Source of the DNA: Ideonella_A sakaiensis_A
GTDB lineage: Bacteria; Pseudomonadota; Gammaproteobacteria; Burkholderiales; Burkholderiaceae_C
Assembly: GCF_048320135.1 (NCBI RefSeq)
Contig: NZ_CP182947.1
Location: 3,844,001-3,908,000, forward strand
Direction of reading: 5' to 3'
DNA length: 64,000 nt
Shown: piece by piece, positions 28,905-37,983 of the stretch
Layout: each line of letters begins with the position of its first letter
How positions within the stretch are numbered: the stretch's first letter is position 1
Program-made: the position numbers and the translations under genes
The notes under the pieces: model-generated
Told to the model about the DNA's origin: nothing
What the model saw: the letters and a program-made list of their open reading frames with translations, nothing else
Databases searched by the model: none

Positions 28905-30046
28905 CGTTCGGTGCGCGACGGCGCGACGCCGTCGATCACGCCGCGCAGCGTGTCGAGGATCTGCTGGTGCAAGGCCGCCACCTGGTCTGCGTCGAAACGG
29001 TGCTGTGGCAGCCGCTCGCCGAGCCGCGGCAGATCGTCGGCGATCGATTCGAGCAGCAACATGTTGTCGAGCGCTGCATAGTCGGCGAGCAGCGGGTTGC
29101 GGGTGCAGACGATGAGCTTGCCGGCCGACAGGTAATCGAACAACTTCGACGGGAAATTGGTCCGGTTGAATTCGGAATCGACATCGTTCAGCAGGATCAC
29201 CGCTGCCGCGCGCTGCCTCAGTTCAGCAAGTTTTTCGTCGCTGACGAAGCCGAGGTAGTTCGCTCGCGGATGCACTGCGCAGTGACTGCGTACCGCCTCG
29301 GTTTCCCCCGGACCGCCGCGGCCACAGACATTCAATCGCCAGCCGTCGGGGCAATGCTCGATGTAGCGCAGCAGTTCATCGAAACCGAAGCCGCGCGAAA
29401 AATTGCCGGCAAACAGCAGCTCGCGGCTGCTGCCCGGCTGCGGCGTCAGCGCGGAGACATCTGCATCGTTGAAATAGCCGTGGATCACCGCGCCGGGCTT
29501 GTCGACGCCGCAGGCCTGGAGGCGCTCGCGCAGCTGCGGGTTGACATAGATCACGGCCGAGCAGGCGCGGTAGACCGCGCGCTCGATCCAGCGGTACAGC
29601 GCGCTGCGGTAGTGGCGGACCAGGTACAGGCCATCCTCGTAGCCGAGCACGAACGGCAGGCCGTGCCGGCGCCGTGCCCACAACGCCGGCAGCGCAAATT
29701 CGAGGTGGTAGTTGTAGATGATCGCGAGGTCGACTTCCGCGCGATGGCGGGCCAGCCAGTGCAGCGCGAACAGCGTCGCGATGCCGCGGCGAAACGGCGT
29801 CAGGCGGCCGACCGCCCAGGTCGGCGAATGCACGACGCTGATGTGCTCACCGAGCGTCTCCGAGCTGGCCGGCCAGCTCGTCTTCGCATAGCTGTTCGAG
29901 ACAATGGTGACTTCGTGCCCGAGCGCGTCCAGGTAGGCCGCGAGGTTCAGGACCTTCTTCCGCCCGGCTGCCGACAGGTAGCGCCGGTTGTCGCGGACGC
30001 CGATGCAGCTTTCGGTGATGCATTGCGCCAGCAGGACAATGCGCAT
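28901..30046 (-). CDS. Glycosyltransferase family 4
   Basis: A 381-residue GT-B glycosyltransferase (MRIVLLAQCITES ...). The N-terminal domain includes LNLAAYLDALGHEVTIVSN, and the C-terminal nucleotide-sugar-binding domain includes LLFAGNFSRGFGFDELLRYI and FPSKLFDYLSAGK. It probably acts in surface polysaccharide or LPS assembly. It is divergent from the family 9 gene, 11 bases apart. Confidence 0.87.
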   Translation of the reverse strand: MRIVLLAQCITESCIGVRDNRRYLSAAGRKKVLNLAAYLDALGHEVTIVSNSYAKTSWPASSETLGEHISVVHSPTWAVGRLTPFRRGIATLFALHWLARHRAEVDLAIIYNYHLEFALPALWARRRHGLPFVLGYEDGLYLVRHYRSALYRWIERAVYRACSAVIYVNPQLRERLQACGVDKPGAVIHGYFNDADVSALTPQPGSSRELLFAGNFSRGFGFDELLRYIEHCPDGWRLNVCGRGGPGETEAVRSHCAVHPRANYLGFVSDEKLAELRQRAAAVILLNDVDSEFNRTNFPSKLFDYLSAGKLIVCTRNPLLADYAALDNMLLLESIADDLPRLGERLPQHRFDADQVAALHQQILDTLRGVIDGVAPSRTER

Positions 30047-30057
30047 ATCAACTTCTT

Positions 30058-31164
30058 GTGGCCAATGTGGAAACCCCTCGACGAGTCCTGATTATCGCGA
30101 CGCAGCAACTCGGCGATGTGCTGCTGACGACCCCGCTGGTCAGTGCGCTGCGCCAGCGCTGGCCCGCGGTCCACATTGCCGTGCTCGGCTTCGCCGGCAC
30201 GCTGGCCTTGCTGCAGGGCAATGACGAGATCGACGAACGGATCGAGGTGCGCCGCGGCGATGACCTGGCCGCGAAGTGGCGGCTGCTGCGCCGGTTGTGG
30301 CGCCGCTACGACCTCGCGCTGGTGACACAGGCCGGCGACCGTCCCGCGCTCTATGGCTGGATTGCCGCGCGGCGCCGCGCCAGCGTCGCGCCCGAGGCCG
30401 GCACCGGCCACGGCGCATGGTGGAAGCGGCGGCTCGCGCAGCACCGGGTGGTGGCTGATCGCAATCGCCACACGGTCCTCGAAAAGCTGCTGCTCGTCGA
30501 ACCGTGGATCGACCTCGAAACGCAACCGGTTTCGGTCCATCCACCGGCCGCCGCGCCGCTGCCGGAGGCATTGGCGCAGGCCTTGTCGCCCGGCTACCTG
30601 GTCGTGCACGCGCCGTCGATGTGGCAATACAAGCAATGGCCGGTCGCCCATTTCCGCAGCCTCGTCGCGGCGCTGCTCGCCGACGGCCGGCAGGTCGTGC
30701 TGACCGGCTCGAGTGCGCCGCGCGACCAGCAGATCATCGCGCAGCTGCGGGATCTGGGCAGCGCGCCGCAGCTGCTCGATGCGTCGCAGGGCATCTCGCT
30801 GGCGCAGGTGGCAACGCTGCTCGCCGGTGCCCGCGCCTATGTCGGCCCCGATACCTCGGTGACCCACCTCGCCGCATCGCTCGGCACGCCGCTGGTCGCG
30901 TTGTTCGGCCCGACCCGGCCGACCGCGTGGGGCCCTTGGCCGCAGCCGCATCCGGCGCGCGGTCCCTGGGCCTTGCGCGGACCGGAGCCGCTGCGTGTGC
31001 AACGTGTCGGCAAGGTGATCCTGATGCAGGGCCCGTCGCGGCCCGGCGACGACTGCGTGCCCTGTGGCCGCGCCGGCTGCGACGACCACCGCGACAGCCG
31101 CAGCGAATGCCTCGAGCGGCTGTCGCCGCAGCAGGTGCTCGAGCAATTGGCAACCTTGACCTGA
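30058..31164 (+). CDS. Glycosyltransferase family 9 (heptosyltransferase-like)
   Basis: A 368-residue ADP-heptose:LPS heptosyltransferase-family protein. It has RVLIIATQQLGDVLLTTPLV at the N-terminus and YVGPDTSVTHLAASLGTPLV in the C-terminal donor site. Near the end, CVPCGRAGCDDHRDSRSECL adds four cysteines, as in many WaaQ/WaaF-like proteins. The start is GTG 30058 or the in-frame GTG at 30067. It probably adds a core heptose beyond that added by WaaC. Confidence 0.9.
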   Translation: MANVETPRRVLIIATQQLGDVLLTTPLVSALRQRWPAVHIAVLGFAGTLALLQGNDEIDERIEVRRGDDLAAKWRLLRRLWRRYDLALVTQAGDRPALYGWIAARRRASVAPEAGTGHGAWWKRRLAQHRVVADRNRHTVLEKLLLVEPWIDLETQPVSVHPPAAAPLPEALAQALSPGYLVVHAPSMWQYKQWPVAHFRSLVAALLADGRQVVLTGSSAPRDQQIIAQLRDLGSAPQLLDASQGISLAQVATLLAGARAYVGPDTSVTHLAASLGTPLVALFGPTRPTAWGPWPQPHPARGPWALRGPEPLRVQRVGKVILMQGPSRPGDDCVPCGRAGCDDHRDSRSECLERLSPQQVLEQLATLT

Positions 31165-31263
31165 GCGCGCCCGCCGATCGCTTCTGCCGATGACGCCACC
31201 CGGCGACGGTGGTAGCGTTCCGGCTTGCCGCATCGAGTCGGCCTGTCCGAGGACCCACACCAA

Positions 31264-32529
31264 GTGAACATCGCCTTTCTGACCAATGAATATCCACCCA
31301 ACGTCTACGGCGGCGCTGGCGTCCATGTCGAATTCCTGACCCGCGAGCTGGCCGCGCTGTCGGACCAGGAGCACCAGATCAAGGTGCTGTGTTTCGGCGA
31401 CCAGGCACATGCCGAGGACAACCTGACGGTGCAGGGGGTGCAGGCCAAGGCCGCGCTGCCGGCTCAGGACCCGCGCCACGAGAAATTTTTTGCGACGATG
31501 CTGCAGAACCTGGCGATGAGCGGCCAGCTGGCCGATATCGACATCGTCCATTGCCACACCTGGTATTCGCACTTCGGCGGCTGTCTCGTGAAGGCCTTGC
31601 ACGACGTGCCGCTGGTGCTGACGACACATTCGCTCGAGCCGCACCGGCCGTGGAAGGCCGACCAGCTCGGCAGCGCCTATGCGGCGTCGACCTGGATCGA
31701 GCGAACGGCCTACCAGAATGCCGACGGCGTTGTCGCGGTGTCGGAATCGATGCGCCACGACGTGCAGTCGCTGTACGGTGTTGCGCACGACCGGATCCGC
31801 GTGATCCACAACGGCATCGACCTGAAGCAGTACAAGCCGACGCCGGATCCGCAGGTGCTGGCCGAATTCGGCATTAACGCAGAAGTGCCGTTCGTGCTGT
31901 TCGTCGGCCGCATCACGAAACAGAAGGGCATCCTGCACCTGGTCAATGCGATTCGCAGTTTCCGCCCCGGTGTGCAGGTCGTGTTGTGCGCCGGCGCACC
32001 CGATACACCGGAGATCGGCCGCCAGATGAGCGAGGCGGTCGAAGCGGCGCGGCACGCGACAAGCAACCCGATCATCTGGATCCCGGAGATGCTGCCGCGC
32101 GACAAGGTGATCGCGCTGTACACCCATGCAGCGATCTTCGTCTGCCCATCCGTCTACGAGCCGTTCGGCATCATCAACCTCGAGGCGATGGCCTGCGAGA
32201 CGCCGGTCGTCGCAACCGCTGTCGGCGGCATACCGGAGGTCGTCGAACATGGCGAAACCGGGCTGCTGGTGCCGGCCGAGACGCTCGATCATGCCGAGGT
32301 CGAGCCGCGCCATCCGCAGCAGTTTGCGCGCGACCTGGCGGCCGCGGTCAACACGCTGCTCGACGATGCCGAGCTGCGCAAGACGATGGGCCGGCGCGCG
32401 CGCGAGCGGGTCGAGCAGCGCTTCAGCTGGACCAGCATCGCGCGGCAGACGCTGGGCTTCTACGAGGAGGTGATCGCGACCCACGCGGCCCAGCGCAAGG
32501 CCGGCCAGCGCTCCGCTGCGACACGGTGA
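31264..32529 (+). CDS. Glycogen synthase-like glycosyltransferase family 4
   Basis: A 421-residue GT-B enzyme of the actinobacterial-type glycogen synthase group (GlgA/GlgM-like). The start MNIAFLTNEYPPNVYGGAG is diagnostic; the C-terminal domain has LFVGRITKQKGILHLVNAI and the EX7E-type region YEPFGIINLEAMACETPVV. It probably uses ADP- or UDP-glucose to make an alpha-glucan or a related product. GTG 31264 was chosen over an ATG 39 bases earlier by alignment with family N-termini. Its stop overlaps the LysR start. Confidence 0.85.
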   Translation: MNIAFLTNEYPPNVYGGAGVHVEFLTRELAALSDQEHQIKVLCFGDQAHAEDNLTVQGVQAKAALPAQDPRHEKFFATMLQNLAMSGQLADIDIVHCHTWYSHFGGCLVKALHDVPLVLTTHSLEPHRPWKADQLGSAYAASTWIERTAYQNADGVVAVSESMRHDVQSLYGVAHDRIRVIHNGIDLKQYKPTPDPQVLAEFGINAEVPFVLFVGRITKQKGILHLVNAIRSFRPGVQVVLCAGAPDTPEIGRQMSEAVEAARHATSNPIIWIPEMLPRDKVIALYTHAAIFVCPSVYEPFGIINLEAMACETPVVATAVGGIPEVVEHGETGLLVPAETLDHAEVEPRHPQQFARDLAAAVNTLLDDAELRKTMGRRARERVEQRFSWTSIARQTLGFYEEVIATHAAQRKAGQRSAATR

Positions 32530-33422
32530 ACCTGCGCGCGGTCGAGTCGTTCTATTGGGTGGTGATGCTGCGCAGCGTCACCCGCGCCGCCGAGAAGCTG
32601 CACCTGACGCAATCGGCGATGTCGAGCCGGGTCGCGATGCTCGAACAGGAACTCGGCATGCTGCTGCTGGACCGCCGCGACAAGCAGTTCCGCATCACCC
32701 CGGCCGGCCAGCGCTTCTTCGTCCATGCCGAGCGGCTGCTTGCGCTGCAGCACGAGATCCTCGCCGAGATGGGCACGGTGGCCAGCCAGCCGGTGCTGCT
32801 GAAGGTCGGCGCGTTCGAGTCGGCATCGCATTCCTGGCTGATGGACTGGGTGCGCTCGGTGCACAAGGTGCAGCCGATGCTCGCGCTCGAGCTGACGGTC
32901 GAGACCTCGCCGGTGCTGGTCGACCTGCTGTCGCGTGGCGCGCTGGACATTGCGATCGCCGCGCTGCCGGCCGCCGGTGCCGGCGTGCGCTCGATGGCAT
33001 TGCCGTCGATGGCGATGCGCTTCGTCGGCCATGTCGACCACCACACGCGGCGCAGCTGGACGCCGGCCGATCTGGCCGCGCTCGAGCTGATCACCTTCCA
33101 GCGCGGATCGCAGCCGCATGTCGCGCTGCTCGACCTGTTCCACCGCGCCGAGGTCGAGCCGAAGCGGGTGCACACGGTGTCGTCGATCAGCGCGATGACG
33201 CAGCTGGTCGAAGATGGTCTCGGCGTCGCGACGCTGCCCGAAGCGGTGCTGCAGCGGCTGCGCCGGCGGATGCCGCTGAAGGCGCTGAACTGCCGAACCA
33301 GGCTGCCACCGCTGCCGACCCACCTGAGCTGGCGGGTCGAGCCGACATCGACCGTGCAAAGCCTGGTCGACAGCCTGTTGACCCACCTTGGGGTTGACCC
33401 TGATCATCAAAAAACTCGATGA
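32526..33422 (+). CDS. LysR-family transcriptional regulator
   Basis: A 298-residue LysR regulator. Residues 1-60 are the winged helix-turn-helix (RAAEKLHLTQSAMSSRVAML); the rest is the two-lobed effector domain. The GTG start overlaps the stop of the glycosyltransferase (GTGA). It lies 102 bases before ycsI on the same strand and is the likely regulator of the ycsI-dctPQM-pxpBCA unit, with 5-oxoproline or a relative as a possible effector (inference). Confidence 0.9.
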   Translation: MNLRAVESFYWVVMLRSVTRAAEKLHLTQSAMSSRVAMLEQELGMLLLDRRDKQFRITPAGQRFFVHAERLLALQHEILAEMGTVASQPVLLKVGAFESASHSWLMDWVRSVHKVQPMLALELTVETSPVLVDLLSRGALDIAIAALPAAGAGVRSMALPSMAMRFVGHVDHHTRRSWTPADLAALELITFQRGSQPHVALLDLFHRAEVEPKRVHTVSSISAMTQLVEDGLGVATLPEAVLQRLRRRMPLKALNCRTRLPPLPTHLSWRVEPTSTVQSLVDSLLTHLGVDPDHQKTR

Positions 33423-33443
33423 GCTGAGCGAGAAAATTTTTGT

Positions 33444-33457
33444 TTGCGCAGACGCAA
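33444..33457. promoter_or_regulatory. Candidate LysR-binding dyad
   Basis: TTGCG-CAGA-CGCAA is a perfect 5-bp-arm dyad in the short gap between the lysR and ycsI genes, following an AT-rich stretch. The position and symmetry suit a LysR box controlling the downstream operon. It is supported only by pattern. Confidence 0.35.
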
Positions 33458-33524
33458 CCATCGACGCATGATGGGTTTGCGCACCCGACATGCCGTCGTC
33501 TTCGGGTGGGTCTGAAAGGCAGCC

Positions 33525-34337
33525 ATGCAAGTCACACCAACCGCTTTTGATGCCGATGCCGCGCGCCGCGGCGCGGCGCTGCGCGGCCGGATCCGCAGCG
33601 GCGAGATCGACCGCCATACCAGCGGCCTCGCCGACGATCTGGTGCAGGGCAACCTGGTCGTTCTGCCTGCTGCCGAGGCCCACGAATTCCTGCTCTACTG
33701 CCAGCGCAATCCGCGGCCTTGTCCGCTGATCGCGGTCGGCGAGGCCGGCGAATACGGGTTGCCGACCCTCGGCACCGACATCGACCTGCGCACCGACCTG
33801 CCGCGTTACCGGGTGTGGCGCAATGGCGAACTCGTCGACGAACCGACCGAGGTTGGCGAACTGTGGCGCGACGACCTGGTCGCCTTCGTGATCGGCTGCT
33901 CGTTTTCGTTCGAATGGGCGATGCGCTCGGAAGGCATCGCGGTGCGCCACATCGACGAGGGCCGCAATGTGCCGATGTACCGCACGTCGATCGCGACCCA
34001 CGCCGCCGGCTCGTTCGGCGGCCCGCTGGTCGTCTCGATGCGGCCCTTGATAGCTGCCGATGCGATCCGCGCGGTGCAGATCACCGCCCGCTTCCCGGCT
34101 GTCCATGGCGCGCCGGTACACCTCGGCGACCCGGCGCAGATCGGCATCGCCGACCTTGGCCGCCCCGACTATGGCGACGCGGTGACCGTGCGGCCCGGCG
34201 AGTTGCCGGTTTTCTGGGCCTGCGGCGTCACGCCGCAGGCTGCGCTGCAACGCGCCCGCCCCGCGTTCTGCATCACCCACGCACCGGGTTCGATGCTGAT
34301 CACCGACCTGTTGAACCACCAACTGGCCAGCAACTGA
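33525..34337 (+). CDS. ycsI: YcsI/DUF1445 putative hydro-lyase
   Basis: A 270-residue protein of the DUF1445 family (D-glutamate cyclase-like, putative hydro-lyase). FVIGCSFSFEWAM, RNVPMYRTSI and FGGPLVVSMRPL are typical segments. In Bacillus subtilis, ycsI lies in the ycsFGI-kipIA operon with the 5-oxoprolinase genes, and the same association is seen here. The reaction is not established; a role in glutamate/5-oxoproline interconversion is inferred from context. Confidence 0.9.
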   Translation: MQVTPTAFDADAARRGAALRGRIRSGEIDRHTSGLADDLVQGNLVVLPAAEAHEFLLYCQRNPRPCPLIAVGEAGEYGLPTLGTDIDLRTDLPRYRVWRNGELVDEPTEVGELWRDDLVAFVIGCSFSFEWAMRSEGIAVRHIDEGRNVPMYRTSIATHAAGSFGGPLVVSMRPLIAADAIRAVQITARFPAVHGAPVHLGDPAQIGIADLGRPDYGDAVTVRPGELPVFWACGVTPQAALQRARPAFCITHAPGSMLITDLLNHQLASN

Positions 34338-34363
34338 CTGGCTTACACAGAAGGAGACTCTCG

Positions 34364-35329
34364 ATGAAATCGATCATCTTCGGCCTCGGCGCCATCGCTC
34401 TTGCCGCCGGTGTCAGCGCCCAGTCCAAATGGGACCTGGCCAGCGGCTACAGCTCGAACACCTTCCAGACCAAGAACCTCGAGCAGTTTGCTGCCGACGT
34501 GAAGGCCGCCACCGGCGGCAAGCTCGAGATCACCGTCCATTCCGGCGCGTCGCTGTTCAAGCAGCCGGAAATCAAGCGTGCGGTGCAGACCGGCATGGCG
34601 CCGGCCGGCGAATTCATCATCTCCGGCATGGCCAACGAGAACCCCTTGTTCGGCGCCGATTCGATCCCCTTCGTCGCGACCAGCTACGACGAAGCGAAGA
34701 AGCTGTACGAGGCCGCGAAGCCGGTGCAGGCCAAGGTGCTGTCCGCACAGGGCATGAAGATGCTGTTCTCGGTGCCGTGGCCCGGCCAGTCGCTGTATTC
34801 GGTCAAGCCGATCAACAGCGCCGATGATTTCAAGGGCACGAAGATGCGCGCCTACAACCCGGCCACGACGAAGATCGCGCAGATGCTCGGCGCCTCGCCG
34901 GTGACGATCCAACTGCCCGAACTCGGCCAGGCGCTGGCCACCGGTGCGGCGAACAACTTCCTGACCTCGAGCGCCAGCGGCGCCGACGGCAAGCTCTACG
35001 AGCAGGTCAAATATTTCTATCCGGTCAACGGCTGGCTGCCGCGCAACGTCACGGTCGTCAGCCAGAAGGCCTTCGATTCGCTCGACAAGGCGACCCAGGA
35101 TGCGGTCCTGAAGGCCGCTGCCGACGCCGAGGCGCGCGGCTGGAAGATGAGCCAGAAGGTCGACGAGGATTCGATCAAGATCCTGAAGGACAACGGCGTC
35201 ACTGTCGCGCCGCCGTCGGACAGCGTGAAAGCCGCGCTGAAGAAGATCGGCGACACGATGACCGAGGAGTGGCTGGCCTCGACCGGTGCCGACGGCAAGG
35301 CGATCATCGACGCCTACCGCAAGAAATAA
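34364..35329 (+). CDS. dctP: TRAP transporter substrate-binding protein (DctP)
   Basis: A 321-residue periplasmic binding protein of a tripartite ATP-independent transporter. The signal peptide is MKSIIFGLGAIALAAGVSA. KMRAYNPATTKIAQMLGASP contains the conserved arginine that holds the substrate carboxylate. AAGGAG precedes the start. It is followed by both membrane subunits. The neighbouring oxoprolinase genes suggest 5-oxoproline or a related carboxylate as ligand. Confidence 0.92.
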   Translation: MKSIIFGLGAIALAAGVSAQSKWDLASGYSSNTFQTKNLEQFAADVKAATGGKLEITVHSGASLFKQPEIKRAVQTGMAPAGEFIISGMANENPLFGADSIPFVATSYDEAKKLYEAAKPVQAKVLSAQGMKMLFSVPWPGQSLYSVKPINSADDFKGTKMRAYNPATTKIAQMLGASPVTIQLPELGQALATGAANNFLTSSASGADGKLYEQVKYFYPVNGWLPRNVTVVSQKAFDSLDKATQDAVLKAAADAEARGWKMSQKVDEDSIKILKDNGVTVAPPSDSVKAALKKIGDTMTEEWLASTGADGKAIIDAYRKK

Positions 35330-35341
35330 GCAAGCGACGGC

Positions 35342-35367
35342 GCACCGCGGGCCGGGGCCTGCGGTGC
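35342..35367 (+). terminator. Attenuator-like hairpin between dctP and dctQ
   Basis: Arms GCACCGC and GCGGTGC, extended inward by GGG/CC(T), are followed by CTTTTCCCC. The T-run is short, so read-through is likely. Such hairpins often keep the binding-protein message more abundant than the permease message. Confidence 0.5.
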
Positions 35368-35392
35368 CTTTTCCCCTGAACCGGGAGTAAAC

Positions 35393-35908
35393 ATGCTCGA
35401 CCGCGTGGCCTTCGGTTTCTACAAACTGCTGCTGGTGCTGGCGGGCATCGCATTGATCGGCGCCTTCGTGTCGATCATGCTGAACATTTCGGCGCGCATC
35501 TTCGGCTGGAATATTCCCGGCCTCGACGGCTACGCGGGATATACGATCGCCGCGGCGCTGTTCCTCGCGCTGCCGTCGACGCTGCAGCACAACGAACATA
35601 TCCGCGCGACGCTGCTGCTCGACCATGTCAGCCCGGGTACCCGTGGCCGCATGGAAGTCGCCGCACTGGTGCTGGGTACCGGCATCGCGCTGTTCCTGGC
35701 CTGGTTCTCGGTGCGGCTGGTCTGGGTGTCGTACACCTTGCACGATGTCGCGCCGACCGGGGACGCGACGCCGATGTGGATCCCGCAGCTGAGCATGGCG
35801 CTTGGCTGCATTGGCTTTGCAATGGCCTTCGTGCAGGCGCTGTGGTCGCACTTCACCGGCAAGAAATTCTTCGTCGAGCCCGGCGGCGAAGCCTCCCACG
35901 CCGACTGA
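35393..35908 (+). CDS. dctQ: TRAP transporter small permease (DctQ)
   Basis: A 171-residue inner-membrane protein with four predicted helices. It has LLLVLAGIALIGAFVSIMLN and the family-typical short segments around GYAGYTIAAALFLALPSTLQ. GGGAG lies six bases upstream of the start. It pairs with DctM, which starts 21 bases downstream. Confidence 0.9.
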   Translation: MLDRVAFGFYKLLLVLAGIALIGAFVSIMLNISARIFGWNIPGLDGYAGYTIAAALFLALPSTLQHNEHIRATLLLDHVSPGTRGRMEVAALVLGTGIALFLAWFSVRLVWVSYTLHDVAPTGDATPMWIPQLSMALGCIGFAMAFVQALWSHFTGKKFFVEPGGEASHAD

Positions 35909-35929
35909 CGCCACCGCCTGGAGTACACG

Positions 35930-37222
35930 ATGGACGTTCTTGTCGCAAGCGCACTGGTCATCATTCTTTTTGTGGCGCTGGCATCCGGCCTCTGGATCGG
36001 CATGGCGCTGATTGCGGTCGGCCTGATCGCGATGGAACTGGCAACGCCACGCCCGGTCGGCGACAGCATGGTGCTGACGATCTGGGGCGCGCAGTCGAGC
36101 TGGACGCTGACCGCATTGCCGCTCTTCCTGTGGATGGGCGAGATCCTCTTCCGCACCAAGCTCAGCGAGGACATGTTCAAGGGCCTGGCGCCATGGATGA
36201 ACAAGCTCCCGGGCCGGCTGCTGCACGTCAACGTGATCGGCAGCACGATCTTCGCGGCGGTGTCCGGTTCGTCGGCGGCGACCTGCGCGACGATCGGCCG
36301 GATTGCTTTGCCCGAACTGCGCGAGCGCGGTTATCCGGAATCGCTGGCGGTCGGCTCGCTGGCCGGCGCGGCAACGCTCGGCCTGCTGATCCCGCCGTCG
36401 ATCATCATGATCGTCTACGGTGTCGCCGCCGATGTCTCGATCGCCAAGCTGTTTGTCGCCGGCATCGTGCCCGGCATCGTGCTGGCGACGCTGTTCATGG
36501 GTTACATCATCGTCTGGTCGCTGTTCAACAAGTCGAAGATACCGGCCGCCGATGCCGGCATGTCGTTTGCAGCGAAGGTTTATGCGGCCCGCCATCTGAT
36601 TCCGGTGGTGCTGCTGATCGCCGCGGTGATGGGCTCGATCTATACAGGCGTCGCGACTGCCACCGAAGCGGCGGCGATCGGCGTGCTCGGCTCGCTGGTG
36701 GTTGCCGCGGTCGAAGGCAGCCTGAGCTGGAAATCCTTCACCGAAGGCATCGGCGCAGCCTGCCGCGTCTACTGCATGATCGGCCTGATCCTCGCCGGCG
36801 CCGCGTTTCTGACGCTGGCGATGGGTTTTGTCGGGCTGCCGCGGCATCTGGCCGAATTCATCACCGCTCAGAACCTGTCGCCGTTTTCGCTGGTGCTGGC
36901 GCTGACGGTGTTTTATTTGCTGCTCGGTTGCTTCCTCGACGGCATCTCGATGGTCGTGCTGACGATCGGCGTGTTGCTGCCGACGGTGCAGGCCGCCGGC
37001 TTCGACCTGATCTGGTTCGGCGTCTTCACCGTGCTGCTGGTCGAGCTGGCGCAGATCACGCCGCCGGTCGGGCTGAATCTGTTCGTGCTGCAGGGGCTGA
37101 CCAAACACGACCTGACCTACGTCGCGAAGACGGCGACGCCGATGTTCCTGATGATGCTGCTGGCCGCCTTGCTGTCGTATTTCTTCCAGGACCTGATCCT
37201 GTGGCTGCCGAACCGGATGTGA
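35930..37222 (+). CDS. dctM: TRAP transporter large permease (DctM)
   Basis: A 430-residue inner-membrane protein of the DctM family, which drives sodium-coupled uptake of the DctP-bound solute. It has many hydrophobic helices and the family segments VSGSSAATCATIG, GLLIPPSIIMIVYGV and ITPPVGLNLFVLQGL. Its stop overlaps the pxpB start (GTGA), so transport and catabolic genes are translationally coupled. Confidence 0.94.
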   Translation: MDVLVASALVIILFVALASGLWIGMALIAVGLIAMELATPRPVGDSMVLTIWGAQSSWTLTALPLFLWMGEILFRTKLSEDMFKGLAPWMNKLPGRLLHVNVIGSTIFAAVSGSSAATCATIGRIALPELRERGYPESLAVGSLAGAATLGLLIPPSIIMIVYGVAADVSIAKLFVAGIVPGIVLATLFMGYIIVWSLFNKSKIPAADAGMSFAAKVYAARHLIPVVLLIAAVMGSIYTGVATATEAAAIGVLGSLVVAAVEGSLSWKSFTEGIGAACRVYCMIGLILAGAAFLTLAMGFVGLPRHLAEFITAQNLSPFSLVLALTVFYLLLGCFLDGISMVVLTIGVLLPTVQAAGFDLIWFGVFTVLLVELAQITPPVGLNLFVLQGLTKHDLTYVAKTATPMFLMMLLAALLSYFFQDLILWLPNRM

Positions 37223-37983
37223 CGTCGCGTCAGCCGCGCCTGCTCGATGCCGGCGATGCCGCGCTGACGATCGAATTCGGCGATGTGATCGATCCGGCGC
37301 TGCTCGGGGCGGTCGCATCGCTCGATCAGGCGATCGCGCGCGAGCAGGCCGCCGGCCGGTTGCCGGGTCTCGTCGAGACGATGCCGACCTTCCGCTCGCT
37401 GACGGTTTTTTTCGATCCGCTGTTGACCGGGCGCGCGGCGCTCGTCGATGCGCTGCGCCCGCTTTTTTCGGCGGCCGGCAGCGGCGCCGCGGTCGACGGC
37501 CGGCACTGGCGACTGCCGGTCTGCTACGAAGGCGACGCCGGGCCTGACCTTGCCGAGACCGCGCAGACGATCGGCTGCAGCATCGACGAGGTGATTGCCC
37601 TGCACAGCCAGACCGAGGTCATGGTCTACATGCTCGGCTTCTTGCCGGGTTGTCCGTTCATGGGCGACGTCGCCGAGCCGCTGCGGCTGCCGCGCCGCTC
37701 GAAACCGCGGGTGCGGGTACCGGCCGGCAGCGTCGCGGTGGCTGCGGGGCTGACGACAATTTATCCATGGGAGAGCCCCGGCGGCTGGCATTTGCTCGGC
37801 CGCTGCCCGGTGCCGCTTTTTGACGGCCATCGCGAGTCGCCATCGCTGCTGGCGGTTGGCGACAGCGTGCGCTTCGAGTCGATCGGAACGGCCGAATACC
37901 AGCGCATCGCCGCTGCGGTCGAGGCCGGGGAGGTCGATCCTGGCGGCTGGCTTGACCAGACCAACAGCGGGGCGGCGCAATGA
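37219..37983 (+). CDS. pxpB: 5-oxoprolinase subunit B (KipI family)
   Basis: A 254-residue protein of the KipI/PxpB family, part of the ATP-dependent 5-oxoprolinase PxpABC, which converts 5-oxo-L-proline to L-glutamate. MVYMLGFLPGCPFMGDV, LPRRSKPRVRVPAGSVA and IYPWESPGGWHLLGRCP are diagnostic. The GTG start overlaps the dctM stop, and its stop overlaps the pxpC start. Confidence 0.93.
   Translation: MTSRQPRLLDAGDAALTIEFGDVIDPALLGAVASLDQAIAREQAAGRLPGLVETMPTFRSLTVFFDPLLTGRAALVDALRPLFSAAGSGAAVDGRHWRLPVCYEGDAGPDLAETAQTIGCSIDEVIALHSQTEVMVYMLGFLPGCPFMGDVAEPLRLPRRSKPRVRVPAGSVAVAAGLTTIYPWESPGGWHLLGRCPVPLFDGHRESPSLLAVGDSVRFESIGTAEYQRIAAAVEAGEVDPGGWLDQTNSGAAQ

Noticed and set aside
29947..32484. 845-codon open frame on the minus strand
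   Set aside because: Antisense to the family 9 and glycogen synthase-like glycosyltransferases, which have clear motifs.
34343..37318. 991-codon open frame on the minus strand
   Set aside because: Antisense to ycsI-adjacent TRAP and pxpB genes; composition is Arg/His/Asp-rich with no domain. It is a by-product of GC-rich codon use.
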